This document shows, piece by piece, positions 21,641-32,181 of a DNA stretch of 64,000 bases. Below the pieces are notes generated by a model, which saw only the letters and a program-made list of their open reading frames with translations, did not search any database and was not told where the DNA came from. Each line of letters begins with the position of its first letter. Position 1 is the stretch's first letter. A program made the position numbers and the translations under genes. Location of the stretch: positions 158,541,741 through 158,605,740 of the forward strand of contig CM041465.1 in assembly GCA_023213395.1 (NCBI GenBank). The letters are read 5' to 3'. The stretch is from Cycas panzhihuaensis. Lineage: Eukaryota > Cycadophyta.

Positions 21641-23295
21641 TCAAGCCTTGATCTGCTCAATCAAACCTCAAAATTTTGAAGAAGCCTATGAAAAAACAAA
21701 ATGGAAAGAAGCTATGGACAAGGAAATGAAGTCCATAAATCAAAATAACACTTGAAACCTAGTCTCACCTCCAAAAGATAAGCTCATTGTGGGCTGCAAG
21801 TGGGTATACAAAATAAAAGAGAAATCTGATGGGAGTATAGAAAAATACAAAGCTCGTCTTATAGCCAAAGGGTACACGAAGATAGCACGTATCAATTGCG
21901 AAGAGACCTTTGCTTCGGTAGCAAAGCTCATAACCATTCGCACAGTTATAGCCTTAGTAGCTCAACACAGTTGGAAAATTGTGCAAATGGATGTAAAAAG
22001 TGCATTTATGAACGATGATCTCAATGAAGAAGCTTATGCGGAACAGCCATCTCGATACATAAAGGAAGGAGAAGAACATCCAGTTTGCAAATTGAAAAAG
22101 GCACTATATGGCCTGAAGCAGGCACTTAGAGCCCAGTATGCTAAGTTGGATCTTCATCTGCAACAAGGAAGTTTTCATAGATGCGAGGCAGACCCAAGCA
22201 TCTATATAAAAAGGCAAGGAAATTTGATCACCATTATTGTAGTATATGTAGATGATCTAATTATCATAGGGAATGATGAGAAGACCATCAGCCAGATACA
22301 AGGACAAATGGAAAAGAAATTTGAAATGACCAACTTGGGTGCTCTTCACGACTATCTTGGTATAGAAGTTGATCAAAGAGAAAATGGGATCTTTATCTCA
22401 CAATTCAAATATGCAAAACATCTGCTAAAACAATTCAACATGGAAGAATGCAATCCCTTTGCTACACCAATGGAAGTAGGTTATTTTTTCACTACTCATG
22501 AGAATAAACAAGAAGTAAAAAAAATCTGCTAAAACAATTCAACATGGAAGAATGCAATCCCTTTACTACACCAATGGAAGTAGGTTATTTTTTCACTGCT
22601 CATGAGAATAAACAAGAAGTAAATGAAACTCTCTTCAGTCAACTTGTTGAGAGCTTAATTTATTTAACAACAACAAAACTCGATATTTCCTTCTTTGTTG
22701 GAATCATTTCCAGGTTTATGCATAAGCCACAGATTGCACATTGGAAAGTTGCCAAGAGAGTCTTGAGATATATCAAAGGTACATTGAATTTTGGGCTACA
22801 GTACACAAAGACAAATAAGCTAGACCTAACTAAATACATAGACTCTGATTAGGCTAGAGAATTTCTAGAAAGGAAGTCAACATCCGAATATTGTTTCAAT
22901 TTTGAAACTGTTATAACATCTTGGTGCAGTAAAAAGCAACTAACAATAGCCCTATCTTCTACAAAAGCTAAATATAAAGTTGTTGTGAACGCAACCTGTG
23001 AAGCAGTTTGGTTAACACAATTGTTGAAGGATCCGAATCAAGGCTATAAAAAGGCAACGACGATCTACTATGACGATTAAAGTGTGATTAAGCTTACCAA
23101 GAATCATGTCTTTCATGCAAGGACTAACCACATAGAGGTCCATCATCACTATATTAGGGAAAAGGTTAAAATAAAGAAATTAAACTACAATATTACAACA
23201 GTAACGAGCAGGTTGTAGATATTTTCACAAAACCATTGTCAAACGATAAATTTCAGTACTTCAGGGATTTACTTAGAATGGAAAGCAAAAGATAA
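21640..23295 (+). pseudogene. pol: Reverse transcriptase and RNase H of Cop-N (broken)
   Basis: A 247-codon frame (21789-22532) with [43 protein letters not shown] and the catalytic YVDD (VVYVDDLIII, near 22240). A 104-base tandem duplication (22421-22524 and 22525-22628) then shifts the frame. RNase H follows (RFMHKPQIAHWKVAKRVLRYIKGT), with a TAG at 22850-22852 at the conserved Trp and further breaks to the polypurine tract. Confidence 0.83.
22421..22628 (+). repeat. 104-bp tandem duplication inside RT of Cop-N
   Basis: Two consecutive copies beginning TCTGCTAAAACAATTCAACA, differing at a few positions. The unit is not a multiple of three, so it destroys the frame. Absent from related elements, so it is a private event. 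Confidence 0.92.
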
Positions 23296-23300
23296 AACAT

Positions 23301-23520
23301 TAAGGGAGGGTGTTAGAATGTTAATGTTTTATCTTAAGGTTGTACTTTATGAAACCAAAGGGTTATGTGCCATTGTATCCTCTTTGTATTAATTTGACAC
23401 TTGTCACTCATGATGGACAATTGTCATCTATATACAAATCAATTATGTAAGATTACTTGTATAAATGAGGGTACACCCCTCTCATCAATTCAATGAACAA
23501 ATTAGTTCTGCTTTTTATCA
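23301..23520 (+). repeat. Polypurine tract and 3' LTR of Cop-N
   Basis: TAAGGGAGGG (23301-23310), then the LTR at 23311-23520, 210 bases. Eleven substitutions relative to the 5' LTR and no indels. Confidence 0.93.
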
Positions 23521-23525
23521 TATTG

Positions 23526-23714
23526 CAGCAATGAACAACAAATTGTAAACATCTTCACAAAGCCCTCATCAAAAGACAAATTTCAACATCTCAAAAACCT
23601 ACTAGGAACGAAAAACAAAGGATAAAACATTAAGGGAGGGTGTTAGAATATTAATGTTCTATCCTATGTTTTTATTTAGGGGTCTCTTATGTACAATTTT
23701 AAGGATCATGTGTC
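23526..23714 (+). pseudogene. RNase H terminus, polypurine tract and 3' LTR start of Cop-H
   Basis: Resumes the Cop-H frame after Cop-N: SNEQQIVNIFTKP.SKDKFQHLKN is the conserved copia C-terminus. The polypurine tract TAAGGGAGGG is at 23631-23640 and the 3' LTR starts TGTTAGAATATTAATG at 23641. It is interrupted at 23714 by Cop-K. Confidence 0.85.
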
Positions 23715-23929
23715 TGTTGAGATATAATGTTTTATCTAGGAGAGAAAGGGGCCATATTAGACCCACCCTTAATGTACTCATAAGATCGTGCCACTTGGCA
23801 GTATCCAAGTGATCGGTTACATTAGAAGTTGTAACCATCACATCATTGTTGTATACTCAAGAAGATTGAATCTCAATAGAAATCAAGTACTCTCTCTTCT
23901 CTGTTTAAGTTTTGCTCTGATTTTCTACA
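23715..23929 (+). repeat. Cop-K 5' LTR
   Basis: TGTTGAGATATAATG...TTTTCTACA, 215 bases. The PBS CGGTATCAGAGC starts at 23930, one mismatch to the initiator tRNA-Met complement at its first base. Confidence 0.93.
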
Positions 23930-24548
23930 CGGTATCAGAGCAGGCCGCTTTAACTGATTTCCCTTCCGTGAATTTCTTCTCCAAGACAACTCACCAAGAG
24001 TGCAAGAAGGAGACAAGGCAAGAGGTCGTTTTGCAAGTCAAAGATCATTATTTTTCTAGTGTACGGAACCGCATTTGACGTGTACCTGACGGAAAATTTT
24101 CAAGTGCTCGATTGAAGCGAAATTTGGTGGGAGATAGATCGAGGACGCCAAGACATTTCTCTTGGAGCGAGTTCATCCGAGGCCGTTTGCAGCCAAAAGC
24201 CCTCGAACCATCCGCTGGGATTGAGGAGGTTTTCACAAAAACTCATCGATCGCTCTCAATATCGGGTAATTTCATCCTAAATTCTTCTTAGTGACAAGAC
24301 ATAAAGATTCCAGTGATTCAAGAGATTCTTTCGCTTTTTCATAGATTTTTCTTCAAAATCCGATTTACCGCCTAGCCGATTTTCGATCGAGCAGTTCTCA
24401 CTTGAAATTTTTAAGAAAACCGTCTTCGGATTCTGAACCAATCAAAGTGCTTCGATTTGAGGTACATTTGGATTTTGGTCAGACACCTAGGGTTCCAGTA
24501 TAGCTGCATTTTACAGACTTCCAAATCTGTTCTTTAACCTGGAAAATA

Positions 24549-25510
24549 ATGTCTTCCTCTCTCATCTCTCTACCTGAACCAGAAAAATTAACTGGTTCAA
24601 ATTATCATGATGGAAAATTAAAATGGAAACAATTTTGAGGGTGAAAAATGCCTAGGAAATTGCTGAAGAGACAGAAAAACGTCCTTCTGTTGGTGATGAT
24701 AAACTAGGAAATTGGATTGAAAGAAATAATATGGCTAGTCTCACTTTAAAAATGTCCATTTCAGACTCTGTCCTTGTTTATGTTGAGAAATTGAATCAGG
24801 CTTCTGAAATCTGAAAATGCCTGGAAAATTTATACGAGCAAAAGAATAAGGCAAGAATAATTGCACTCAAAGAAGAGTTGTACAAACTTCACATGAAAGA
24901 AAATGAAGAGGTAGAAGAATTTATGCATAAAATCATTACTGTGAGAAATAATCTCTTGAGTGATGGTGGCCTAATTTCTGAACAAGATCTTGTGGAAATT
25001 GTAACAGCAAGGTTGCCAAAGTCGTTTGATACAATTGTCAACACTATCACTGACAGTGATAGGTTAGACAAATTAACTCTTGATGAATTGACAGGTTTAT
25101 TGCTAAGACAAGAACAAAGAAACAAAAGATACGAAAACACGACAGAATTAGAGGATGCATTTGCGTCCAAACTGAATCTCGGGCCAAGAGGAAGACAACA
25201 AGTTCGAGGACCAAGCAGAACATCAGACTTCAGAGGACGAGGACGCTGGCAAAATTCCAGAGGACGAGGACGCGGCAGAGAAAACAGAATATGCTACAAC
25301 TGTGGAAGAACTGGACATTTCGCCAGCAGTTGTAGAATCTTTGACATATGCTGCTACTGTGGACAAAGTGGACACTATCCATATCAGTGCCCACAAAGAC
25401 GAAGTGAAATTCATAAAGGAAAACGACCTATTGGAGGATACAGCAAAGAAAAGGATGAAGAAGAAGAAGAAGAAGAAGAGACAGCCTTCATCACAAAGAC
25501 CGGTTACCTA
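24549..25510 (+). pseudogene. gag: gag of Cop-K (two stops)
   Basis: Starts at the ATG at 24549 (MSSSLISLPEPEKLTGSNYH) and shows the UBN2 gag domain. TAG at 24653-24655 and TGA at 24812-24814 both fall at Trp positions. From 24878 the frame is open: LHMKENEEVEEFMHKI, LPKSFDTIVNTI, an Arg/Gly-rich linker, then two intact zinc knuckles CYNCGRTGHFASSC and CCYCGQSGHYPYQC (about 25294-25390), and an acidic run of Glu codons. Confidence 0.86.
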
Positions 25511-26760
25511 ATGAAAGACAAAGACATATGGTACATAGATTCAGGAGCCTCCAAACATATGACAAGTCGGGAAGAATGGTTCCAAACCATGAATCCATAC
25601 AATATGGACAAGTCAGTAGAGCTGGGTGACAAGTATTCCCTTAATATAAAAGGGATTGGAACCATTTCAAGAAACTCGATGGAAATGAAAAAGAATTGGA
25701 AATGTTTTGTTTGTACGGATCTAAAAATGAATCTCCTCTCTGTCTCTCAACTGAGCAAAAAGGGTTTGAGAACCATTTTTGATGAAGAAGGGAATTGCCA
25801 CATTTTGGATATGAAAAAAGACGAAAAAATTGTTGGAAAAGGAGTCAAATGTAATGATCTTTACAAACTCCTATCAGATCCTGTACTTCCTTACCTGGAA
25901 GAAAAAGCTTGTACTGCTTCTAAATCTAATAATAAAGCATGGCATTTAAGGTATGGGCATCTTTCAATTGATACACTTAAACAAATGAAAAAGTCAGGAA
26001 TGGTAAATGGACCACCTAATATTTCATCAGATACATTTGTTTGTAAAGGTTGTCAACTTGGGAAACAGCACAGACTTCCTTTTAAAGAAAGCACTTGGAA
26101 AGTTCAGTCTAAATTAGAATTGATACACACAGATATCTGTGGTCCCATTACACCTCTAACAATTAATGGATGCAGATACTTCTTAACTTTCATTGATGAC
26201 TTCACTCGGAAAGTTTGGGTATATTTCTTACATAATAAGTCAGAAGTTTTTGAAACATTTAAAGAATTTAAAGCAGAAGCAGAGTTAGAATCAGGAATGA
26301 AGATCAAATGCATCAGATCAGATGGAGGAGGGGAATATATGTCAAAGGAGTTTCTAAATTACTGCAAAGACCGAGGGATTCATAGACATGTTACAACTCC
26401 TTATATCGCTTAGTCAAATGGAGTAGCTGAAAGAAAGAATAGAACTCTAATGGAAATGGCTCGAAGCATGATGTATGGAACAAAAATATCTAAGACATAT
26501 TAAGCGATTGCTAGCACAAAGATGCTATCTAATAAATAGAAGTCCAACAAAAGCACTGAAGAACGTCACTCTAGAAGAAGCTTGGACAGGACAAAAACCC
26601 GATGTAAGTTTTCTCAAAGTGTTTGGCAGTCAAGCATTTGTGCATATTCCTAATAAAAGAAGGTCCAAATTAGATGCAAAAAGCACAGAATGTGTCTTAA
26701 TAGGATACAGTAAAAATTCAAAGGCATATAAATGCATAGATCCAAAAACAAATTGTGACC
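25511..26760 (+). pseudogene. pol: Protease and integrase of Cop-K
   Basis: Same frame as gag to 26413. Protease active site DSG (YIDSGASKHMT, near 25535). Integrase zinc-binding H..H..CKGC and a catalytic core with D (LIHTDICGP), D (RSDGGGE) and E (NGVAE) all present. A TAG at 26411-26413 replaces a Gln codon just before the third catalytic residue, and a frameshift lies near 26470. The C-terminal piece (26475-26755) ends in the SKAYKCIDP region. Confidence 0.87.
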
Positions 26761-27455
26761 TAACAGTAGATAGTATGGAAAAGGATGCCGATGTTACTCT
26801 GTACAGACAAATGATTGGAAGTCGATTTTGATGACCACCAGTTCGATATATCCTACCCAGTAGGACTAATATCCAGATATATGCAGAATCCAAAATTGAG
26901 ACACGGCAAGCCATAAAAGAATTTTGAGATATCTCAAAGGAACAACAGATCTCAAGTTAGTATACTCAAAGGGGTATCCAGTCGAAATATCAAGGTACTG
27001 CGATTCTGACTGGGCTGGTGACAAAAAACAAAGGAAATCAACAAGTGGATATTGTTTTTTCTTAGGAGCTTCAACAATCTCATGGTGCAGTAAGAAACAA
27101 GCTACAATAGCTCTCTCCTCTGACGAGAATATAAAGCGACCACATTAGCAACTGTGAAGTCATTCGGTTAAGACAACTTTTGCTTGACTTGAATCAACAG
27201 CAGAAAGGAGCAACTTCTCTGAAATGTGACAACCAAAGTGCCATCAAGCTGACCAAAAATCCAATTCTGCATGCGAGAACAAAACATATTGAAGTTCATC
27301 ATCATTTTATAAGAGAAAAAGTGCAGAATAAAGAGATAGACTTGGAATATTGTCCCACATCTGAGCAAGTTGCAGATCTCCTGACAAAACCTCTTGGGAG
27401 AGAAAGGCTCAAATATTTAAGAGACAAGATAGGACTATTAGAGATAAAACATTAA
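26755..27455 (+). pseudogene. pol: RT remnant and RNase H of Cop-K
   Basis: At about 26755 the sequence jumps from the integrase tail directly to the late RT region (DVTLYRQMIGS). The segment holding the DVKSAFLNG and YVDD motifs, roughly 1 kb in relatives, is absent. RNase H follows (RILRYLKGT, CDSDWAGDKKQRKSTSGYCFFLG, TKHIEVHHHFIREKVQ, VADLLTKPLGRERL) with frame changes near 26840 and 27150. Confidence 0.85.
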
Positions 27456-27678
27456 GAGGGGGTGTTGAGATATAATGTTTTATCTAGGAGAGAAAGGGGG
27501 CCATATTAGACCCACCCTTAATGTACTCATAAGATCGTGCCACTTGGCAGTATCCAAGTGATCGGTTACATTAGAAGTTGTAACCATCACATCATTGTTG
27601 TATACTTAAGAAGATTGAATCTCAATAGAAATCAAGTACTCTCTCTTCTCTGTTTAAGTTTTGCTCTGATTTTCTACA
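27453..27678 (+). repeat. Polypurine tract and 3' LTR of Cop-K
   Basis: TAAGAGGGGG (27453-27462), LTR at 27463-27678 (216 bases). Confidence 0.93.
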
Positions 27679-27683
27679 GTGTC

Positions 27684-27827
27684 ATGACCCCTCCTCTGTT
27701 TAAAAATGACACTTGGCATACATGTATTGGGCCTCTTTTGTAAATCAGTTGAATTTATATGAGAGGGAAACTCTCACCCATCAATCAAGAAAAATCATTC
27801 TCTTTTTAAATTCAGTCTTTGTCTACA
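27684..27827 (+). repeat. Second part of Cop-H 3' LTR
   Basis: Continues from 23714 after Cop-K and ends TTTGTCTACA at 27827. The two parts total about 218 bases, the LTR length expected for this group. Confidence 0.8.
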
Positions 27828-28896
27828 CTCAATGGTACATAAGATGTTGCGTAATCACCCCATGATGAGGCCCATTTTTGGGCTCATCAAGAGGATGGCT
27901 CACCTCTTTGGAATCAAGCATATTGTATCAATCTCTCTAGTGCATATTGCATTCAAAGAACTAGGAGGATAAGAACCTAATGGTCCTAATGGATCGAGTA
28001 AATTAAAAAAGCATGGCTGACTCTTGGAAATCCAAGAGTACTATGTCAATCTCTACACTACACATTGCCTCTAAAGAACTAGGAATGACAAGTGCCTAAC
28101 AGTTAGAAGTAGTTAGGAAAATGAAAAACAACAAATATCGACTAAATAATTCACAAAAGGTGGTAATATACACATGCAATAATGAAGGATTGAACTAAAA
28201 AGTTCTACATCGGAACTAGAAGCAAATATAGCATGTGGACTTCCAATTATAATCAATACATTTATTCTTGCCTAGGGTATGTGCTAATTAAGAGAATAGT
28301 TGAATATAACAATAAGAAAATAAAAAAAAACTTAAAATCACAAACCTACCTTGAGATGTATGGCTATGAAAAAGAACCATGCAATAGACAGAATCAAGAT
28401 CATTTGAGAAATATGAGCAGTGAAACACATCAACACTAGTCTCTTAAGGGAATGGAAATGGTCATGTGCAACACAAGTAAGAGGCAAGTGCAAAATTTAA
28501 TTGCTTTGGAGTTCATATGAACACATCCAAAAAGACTCTCTCCAATTGCTCAAGACAGCACAGTGACATCGAAAAAATTTTGGAAACCAAGCTTGAAGGT
28601 GACTGGAGAATTTCGATTCTCAGGATTCCTAATTCTATGATTTCTTTGTTTTCTAAATCTGCAACAATAACAATATTGTCCTTCCCAATCAAATCTTTGT
28701 AACATCAACATATCATGGTTCATATGCCAATCAGTATATATGAGTGCCACCACATATAAATATTCATACATTAAAATATTTGTATTTGTAAGTTCCTTAA
28801 CTTGGATATGGAAAAAAATGTGACAGAATAATTTCATCATTGGAAGAGAGGAAAAATCCCATATAAACATGAAACTATTTAAACATATCCCCATAC
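27828..28896. other. Intergenic or intronic stretch, no gene recognised
   Basis: Contains a weak direct repeat of about 60 bases (near 27920-27980 and 28035-28095, both ending AAAGAACTAGGA). A possible further exon of the LRR-like gene lies on the minus strand near 28550-28665 behind a pyrimidine-rich acceptor, but evidence for it is weak. Confidence 0.4.
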
Positions 28897-29093
28897 CTTA
28901 CAGATTGGACAACACTGCTGCTAAAAAAAGTGATTTCCAGCACTTGTAGCCTGAAAAGATGATTTGCTGCTCTAACAAGGGCTGAGGAAACAGTTAATGC
29001 TCTTTCATGAGACAAATTCTCTGATCGGGATAGGCCAAGACCTTCAACAGAACCTCCAAGCATCAAAATTTCCAGCAGTGGGCAAGTTATAGC
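28897..29093 (-). CDS. Exon of an LRR-like host gene (downstream exon)
   Basis: The minus-strand acceptor ACTGCAG precedes the exon and a GT donor follows (GTAAG/GTATGG; a GTAAGG donor five bases earlier is also possible). The frame reads AITCPLLEILMLGGSVEGLG and then ALVRAANHLFRLQVLEITFF. The spacing of leucines resembles leucine-rich repeats of the RNI-like type. It joins in phase 0 to the upstream exon at 29232-29574. No transposon similarity. I do not recognise the family member. Confidence 0.5.
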
Positions 29094-29231
29094 CTGCAGT
29101 TATAATTTATAGATTCAACTAAATCTTACAAGAAATTCTCCAATGTAAGGGTATCAATCAAAAAACACTACAGCAAGCAACAAACCACTTTCAAAACTAA
29201 TCATCTAAAGACAAACGAATAAGGCACGCAC

Positions 29232-29574
29232 CACAGCTACTAACTCAAACAGACCCAGACTCGCACAATTATTCAGTGCAAGAATACGAAGTCCAGCACC
29301 AGCAGAAATGCTCATATTTAACTTAAGCAAATCGAGACCTTCAGCAGCTTCTTTGCATTTCCCTTCTTCTGTCTCAAGTAAAGGAGGATCCCTGGGAATA
29401 TCCAAACGATCAAGATGGCTAAATAGAATGCACTGCAGCCGTGACCCATTTACAGCTGCTGCAGCAAGCAAATTACCAGCAGCTGCTGGCCCAATTCCAA
29501 AGCACCGCTGAAGGCTAAGAGTTTGAGGACCTGATCTTACTGACACTGCCAATGCATCTGCTACAGATGATGTC
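29232..29574 (-). CDS. Exon of an LRR-like host gene (upstream exon)
   Basis: About 114 codons open on the minus strand between an acceptor (GCTGCAG at about 29580-29575) and a donor (GTG/GTGCGT at 29232/29231). It reads SVADALAVSVRSGPQTLSLQ, RLQCILFSHLDRLDIPRDPP and LRILALNNCASLGLFELVAV, and leads directly into the next exon. Its composition is more GC-rich and less biased than the transposon remnants. No further upstream exon was found before TRG-1, so the gene may be truncated or have long introns. Function is not assigned. Confidence 0.5.
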
Positions 29575-30661
29575 CTGCAGCTCATATTAACAGAGCACAC
29601 TTTTCAGATGTTACAGAGGCAACAAATTAAGCTACAAAAAAAGGGAAAAACTCATGTTATAGTAAAATCATTATTGCATAATCTTCAAGAAAGATAAACC
29701 CCAGCAACTTATTCCCCAATAAGTTTTTTCATAAAAATAAATACAGATTCAAGTCAAACACAAAAAGACATGGAGCAAATTACACTATAGTTGTTCTTTA
29801 AAAAAAAGGAAATTAAAAAACAAAAACTGAAAAAATACAACTCTGCTGCAAAATCTGTTCTTCTGGTCAACCATGCCAAGCTTTTTCTTCTTTTACCTAA
29901 CTAGCTCTAATCCTGATTTCTTCATCAAAGTAACATTTCCACATATTCAAGTTCACCTAACCATCCTCTGGATTTTAGGCCTATTGATGTTGCAACCCAC
30001 AACCACCCAAAAAAATTGACATGGACAACTCTCCACTTGATGTAATATTTAAATAACAGAGGATATTAGGTGTAATATCTGATTTTGCCTTAATTTCAGA
30101 TAATATTGGGATCTGCACTTCCAGGGCAGTCAAATTGTTGGTTGTATTGTTCGATTCTTTCATTTAGTTTATTATTTCATTATAGTTTTTTAGTTCTCTG
30201 TTGATCCAATTGTCCTGGGCTCACCACAATCCATGACTTTGTTATATAGCTGAATCTCGTTTTTGTGTTTAATCCATATCAATCACAAATGATGGAGATT
30301 AGTGTTAGGGTTTAAGCGTGTGAGTTGACATGTTGAATAAGTTGTTGCATACACAAGTGAGTTGCATAAGCATGTCAAGTGAACCTTGATGTAAACTGCA
30401 ACCAAACTGTAACTGGTGCACACGTGCAACGTGAAAGGCAGCACACCGTATATTGTCAGCAGTTGCATTAGGCAGTTGTAGCTGAATAATTTCCCGCAAT
30501 GTATTTAAGAAGACCTAGTTCAAAACTGGGTGTGGCCACCACCCAAGGATTACTGTGCAGTCATCTGGTGGTGATGACTGTTTGGGTCATGGCCATCAAC
30601 AACTCATCATCCTATGCAACAAGTCCTATGTTGTGGATCTTAGACTTCTGCTTTGATCCTA
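29575..30661. other. No recognised feature
   Basis: AT-rich, with only short frames. It may be an intron or flank of the LRR-like exons. Ends at the TRG-1 target site GTTTT (30662-30666). Confidence 0.5.
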
Positions 30662-30666
30662 GTTTT

Positions 30667-31037
30667 TGTTGAGATTTTAACATGGAGAACATTCAATCAG
30701 AAGAACAATATCAACATCCAGAGAATCATACAATATAATCAAAATATATTACCATACCAAAAGCACCAAGGACTCAAGGTGAGCCTTGATGATGTGATGT
30801 GTTTACATACTACCTCAACCACCTTTATATACCAAAGAGGTGGGAGACTAAACATCCCAAGTGGTGCATGTGGGACAAATACCTTTGTCCTGACCAATAG
30901 CATTATACCACAACCTTGACCAATAAACTTATATCCTTTTACATAGTATTATAATGACCTTTTGACCCTAAGACTTAGGACTATCACTTATTATCCTAGG
31001 ACCCACATACATTACACATTAAACATTATTTCTAACA
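30667..31037 (-). repeat. TRG-1 3' LTR (left copy)
   Basis: On the minus strand it starts TGTTAGAAATAATGTTTAATG and ends AATCTCAACA. The polypurine tract lies immediately at its inner side. Confidence 0.93.
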
Positions 31038-31048
31038 CCTCCCCTTAA
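31038..31048 (-). other. Polypurine tract, TRG-1
   Basis: The minus strand reads ATTAAGGGGAGG next to the LTR. TRG-2 has the same tract, and Cop-H, -N and -K have TAAGGGAGGG or TAAGAGGGGG at the same place. Confidence 0.85.
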
Positions 31049-31159
31049 TGTTTAATGTTTGAACAGATGACAATTTGGCATACATTGACACTTGACATGA
31101 ATTTGAGACTATAGACATTAAAGACAACATGACAAGACTGACATGACTATCAACAGACT

Positions 31160-32014
31160 CTAATGCACTTTGTCTTCTTTGAATCTCCACCGCCTTGATC
31201 TTGGAAAGTTTTTGAACACCATGTCTTGGGCATGGTCTTGGTTTCCAACCTTGTAGTGTCCTTTGAACTGACGATCTTCGAGCTCTGCTTCTTTCAGCTT
31301 CATACATAGTTGAGAATCCTTTGACATGCTAAACAAGTGGTGGATGATGGCTAATTGCGCATGATCCTGCATGTACTCATCAAAGACATCTATTACCTGT
31401 TTACTTCCATTTTCTTTAGTGGGTGAGTGACCAAAAAAATAGATATTAGCAATATCATCGTTATCCAAATGTAGCAATGAGACATCATCACTATCCTCCC
31501 CTGAAGCAATGGATTTATTGAGTAGAGTTCCTGTAATCTGTGTGATGTACTTTGCTTTCTCTGTGTCGCTCAAGGAATTCCATGAACTAAGTATAATGAG
31601 TATTTCTATGATACTCACATGCATATGCTTCCTGATTATGGATATACATACATGGATCATTATTTCAATCTGATTGACTTTCATAATCAGGTAACCTATC
31701 CAAAAGGAAATATGATTTCGATAAGCAAGATCCTGGTGACATGATATCCTCCTTATGTTCCTTTGAAAGCAACTTCCTAGTGCCGTTCTAGGATATGCTG
31801 TTATAATTTTGATCTTCTCAAAGATGAGAGTGGAGAATGTACCTGAGTTGAGGGAGATCATGGATTTTTTCCAATATATGCAAATTACTGTAAGACCTGT
31901 CACCAATTGAATTCTTCCTATCAACTTGTCAACGCAAACCAGGATAACATTATCCATACCTTTTGTTGGGCAGCTCATGTCTCCACGAACTATTATTGGC
32001 AAAGATTGATGCAC
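31160..32014 (-). CDS. TRG-1 ORF2, hydrophobic protein of unknown function
   Basis: 284 codons open. The N-terminal ~130 residues are strongly hydrophobic and match TRG-2 ORF2: VILVCVDKLIGRIQLVTG with ITLICVNEYVAKFQMMIG, TFSTLIFEKIKII with TFSVLVFERIQIV, and FWIGYLIMK with FLVGYLIMK. Over about 60 aligned residues roughly 37% are identical by hand count. The C-terminal half is acidic to mixed and ends in a basic tail. No retroviral enzyme motif and no zinc knuckle is seen. An envelope-like protein is an alternative, but no signal peptide or clear membrane anchor is evident. Confidence 0.55.
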   Translation of the reverse strand: MHQSLPIIVRGDMSCPTKGMDNVILVCVDKLIGRIQLVTGLTVICIYWKKSMISLNSGTFSTLIFEKIKIITAYPRTALGSCFQRNIRRISCHQDLAYRNHISFWIGYLIMKVNQIEIMIHVCISIIRKHMHVSIIEILIILSSWNSLSDTEKAKYITQITGTLLNKSIASGEDSDDVSLLHLDNDDIANIYFFGHSPTKENGSKQVIDVFDEYMQDHAQLAIIHHLFSMSKDSQLCMKLKEAELEDRQFKGHYKVGNQDHAQDMVFKNFPRSRRWRFKEDKVH

Positions 32015-32181
32015 AAGTTTTCAGCGTCCAAAGCTGGTTCCTTTATAAGACTTATGGTTTTGTTACGCTGCTTTTCCTTCTTTTCTTTCCTCTTCAACTT
32101 CTTCCTTTGATTCTTTGCCCTTTTGATTTTTACGTTGTACTTCTTCGTGTCCTTTTCATGCACTTCATCAATAGTTTCCAA
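31993..32181 (-). pseudogene. Lysine-rich linker of TRG-1 gag, out of frame
   Basis: Reads NVKIKRAKNQRKKLKRKEKK in a frame different from both ORF1 and ORF2. TRG-2 has the matching KKTKNQKKKLKRKAKRE in frame just after ORF1. The alignment indicates that ORF1, this basic segment and ORF2 were once one reading frame, now split by frameshifts. Confidence 0.5.

Larger units (their letters stand above)
18204..23520 (+). mobile_element. Cop-N, Ty1/copia element nested in Cop-H
   Basis: Complete structure with both LTRs of exactly 210 bases, a perfect PBS, gag, pol and a polypurine tract. The target-site duplication is TATTA (18199-18203) versus TATTG (23521-23525), one mismatch. The LTRs differ at 11 of 210 positions (5.2%), the oldest pair in the window. 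The coding region is badly decayed. Confidence 0.92.
23715..27678 (+). mobile_element. Cop-K, internally deleted Ty1/copia element in the Cop-H 3' LTR
   Basis: Perfect target-site duplication GTGTC (23710-23714 and 27679-27683). The LTRs (215 and 216 bases) differ by one substitution and one single-base indel, the youngest pair in the window. The internal part is only about 3.5 kb because the catalytic core of RT is missing. With two stops in gag, one in integrase and a frameshift, this copy could not have encoded its own transposition in its present form. Confidence 0.94.
16236..27827 (+). mobile_element. Cop-H, 5'-truncated Ty1/copia element hosting four insertions
   Basis: Only RT, RNase H and the 3' LTR remain. 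The body is split into 16236-16920, 17298-17451, 17871-18203, 23526-23714 and 27684-27827 by two solo LTRs, Cop-N and Cop-K. Flanking sequence joins in frame across each insertion and each insertion has a target-site duplication. LTR start and polypurine tract match Cop-N and Cop-K, so host and guests are related copia families. Everything upstream of RT is missing. Confidence 0.85.

Noticed and set aside
28550-28894. Further exon downstream of the LRR-like exons
   Set aside because: An acceptor-like site near 28665 can be joined to the previous donor, but the encoded tail shows no LRR pattern and the call would rest on one weak site.
30283-30499. Minus-strand frames of about 60 codons upstream of TRG-1
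   Set aside because: No splice signals in phase with the LRR exons and no recognisable domain.
31160-32014. TRG-1 ORF2 as a retroviral-type envelope protein
   Set aside because: Hydrophobic, but no signal peptide, no clear single membrane anchor, no glycosylation-rich ectodomain and no cleavage site could be seen.
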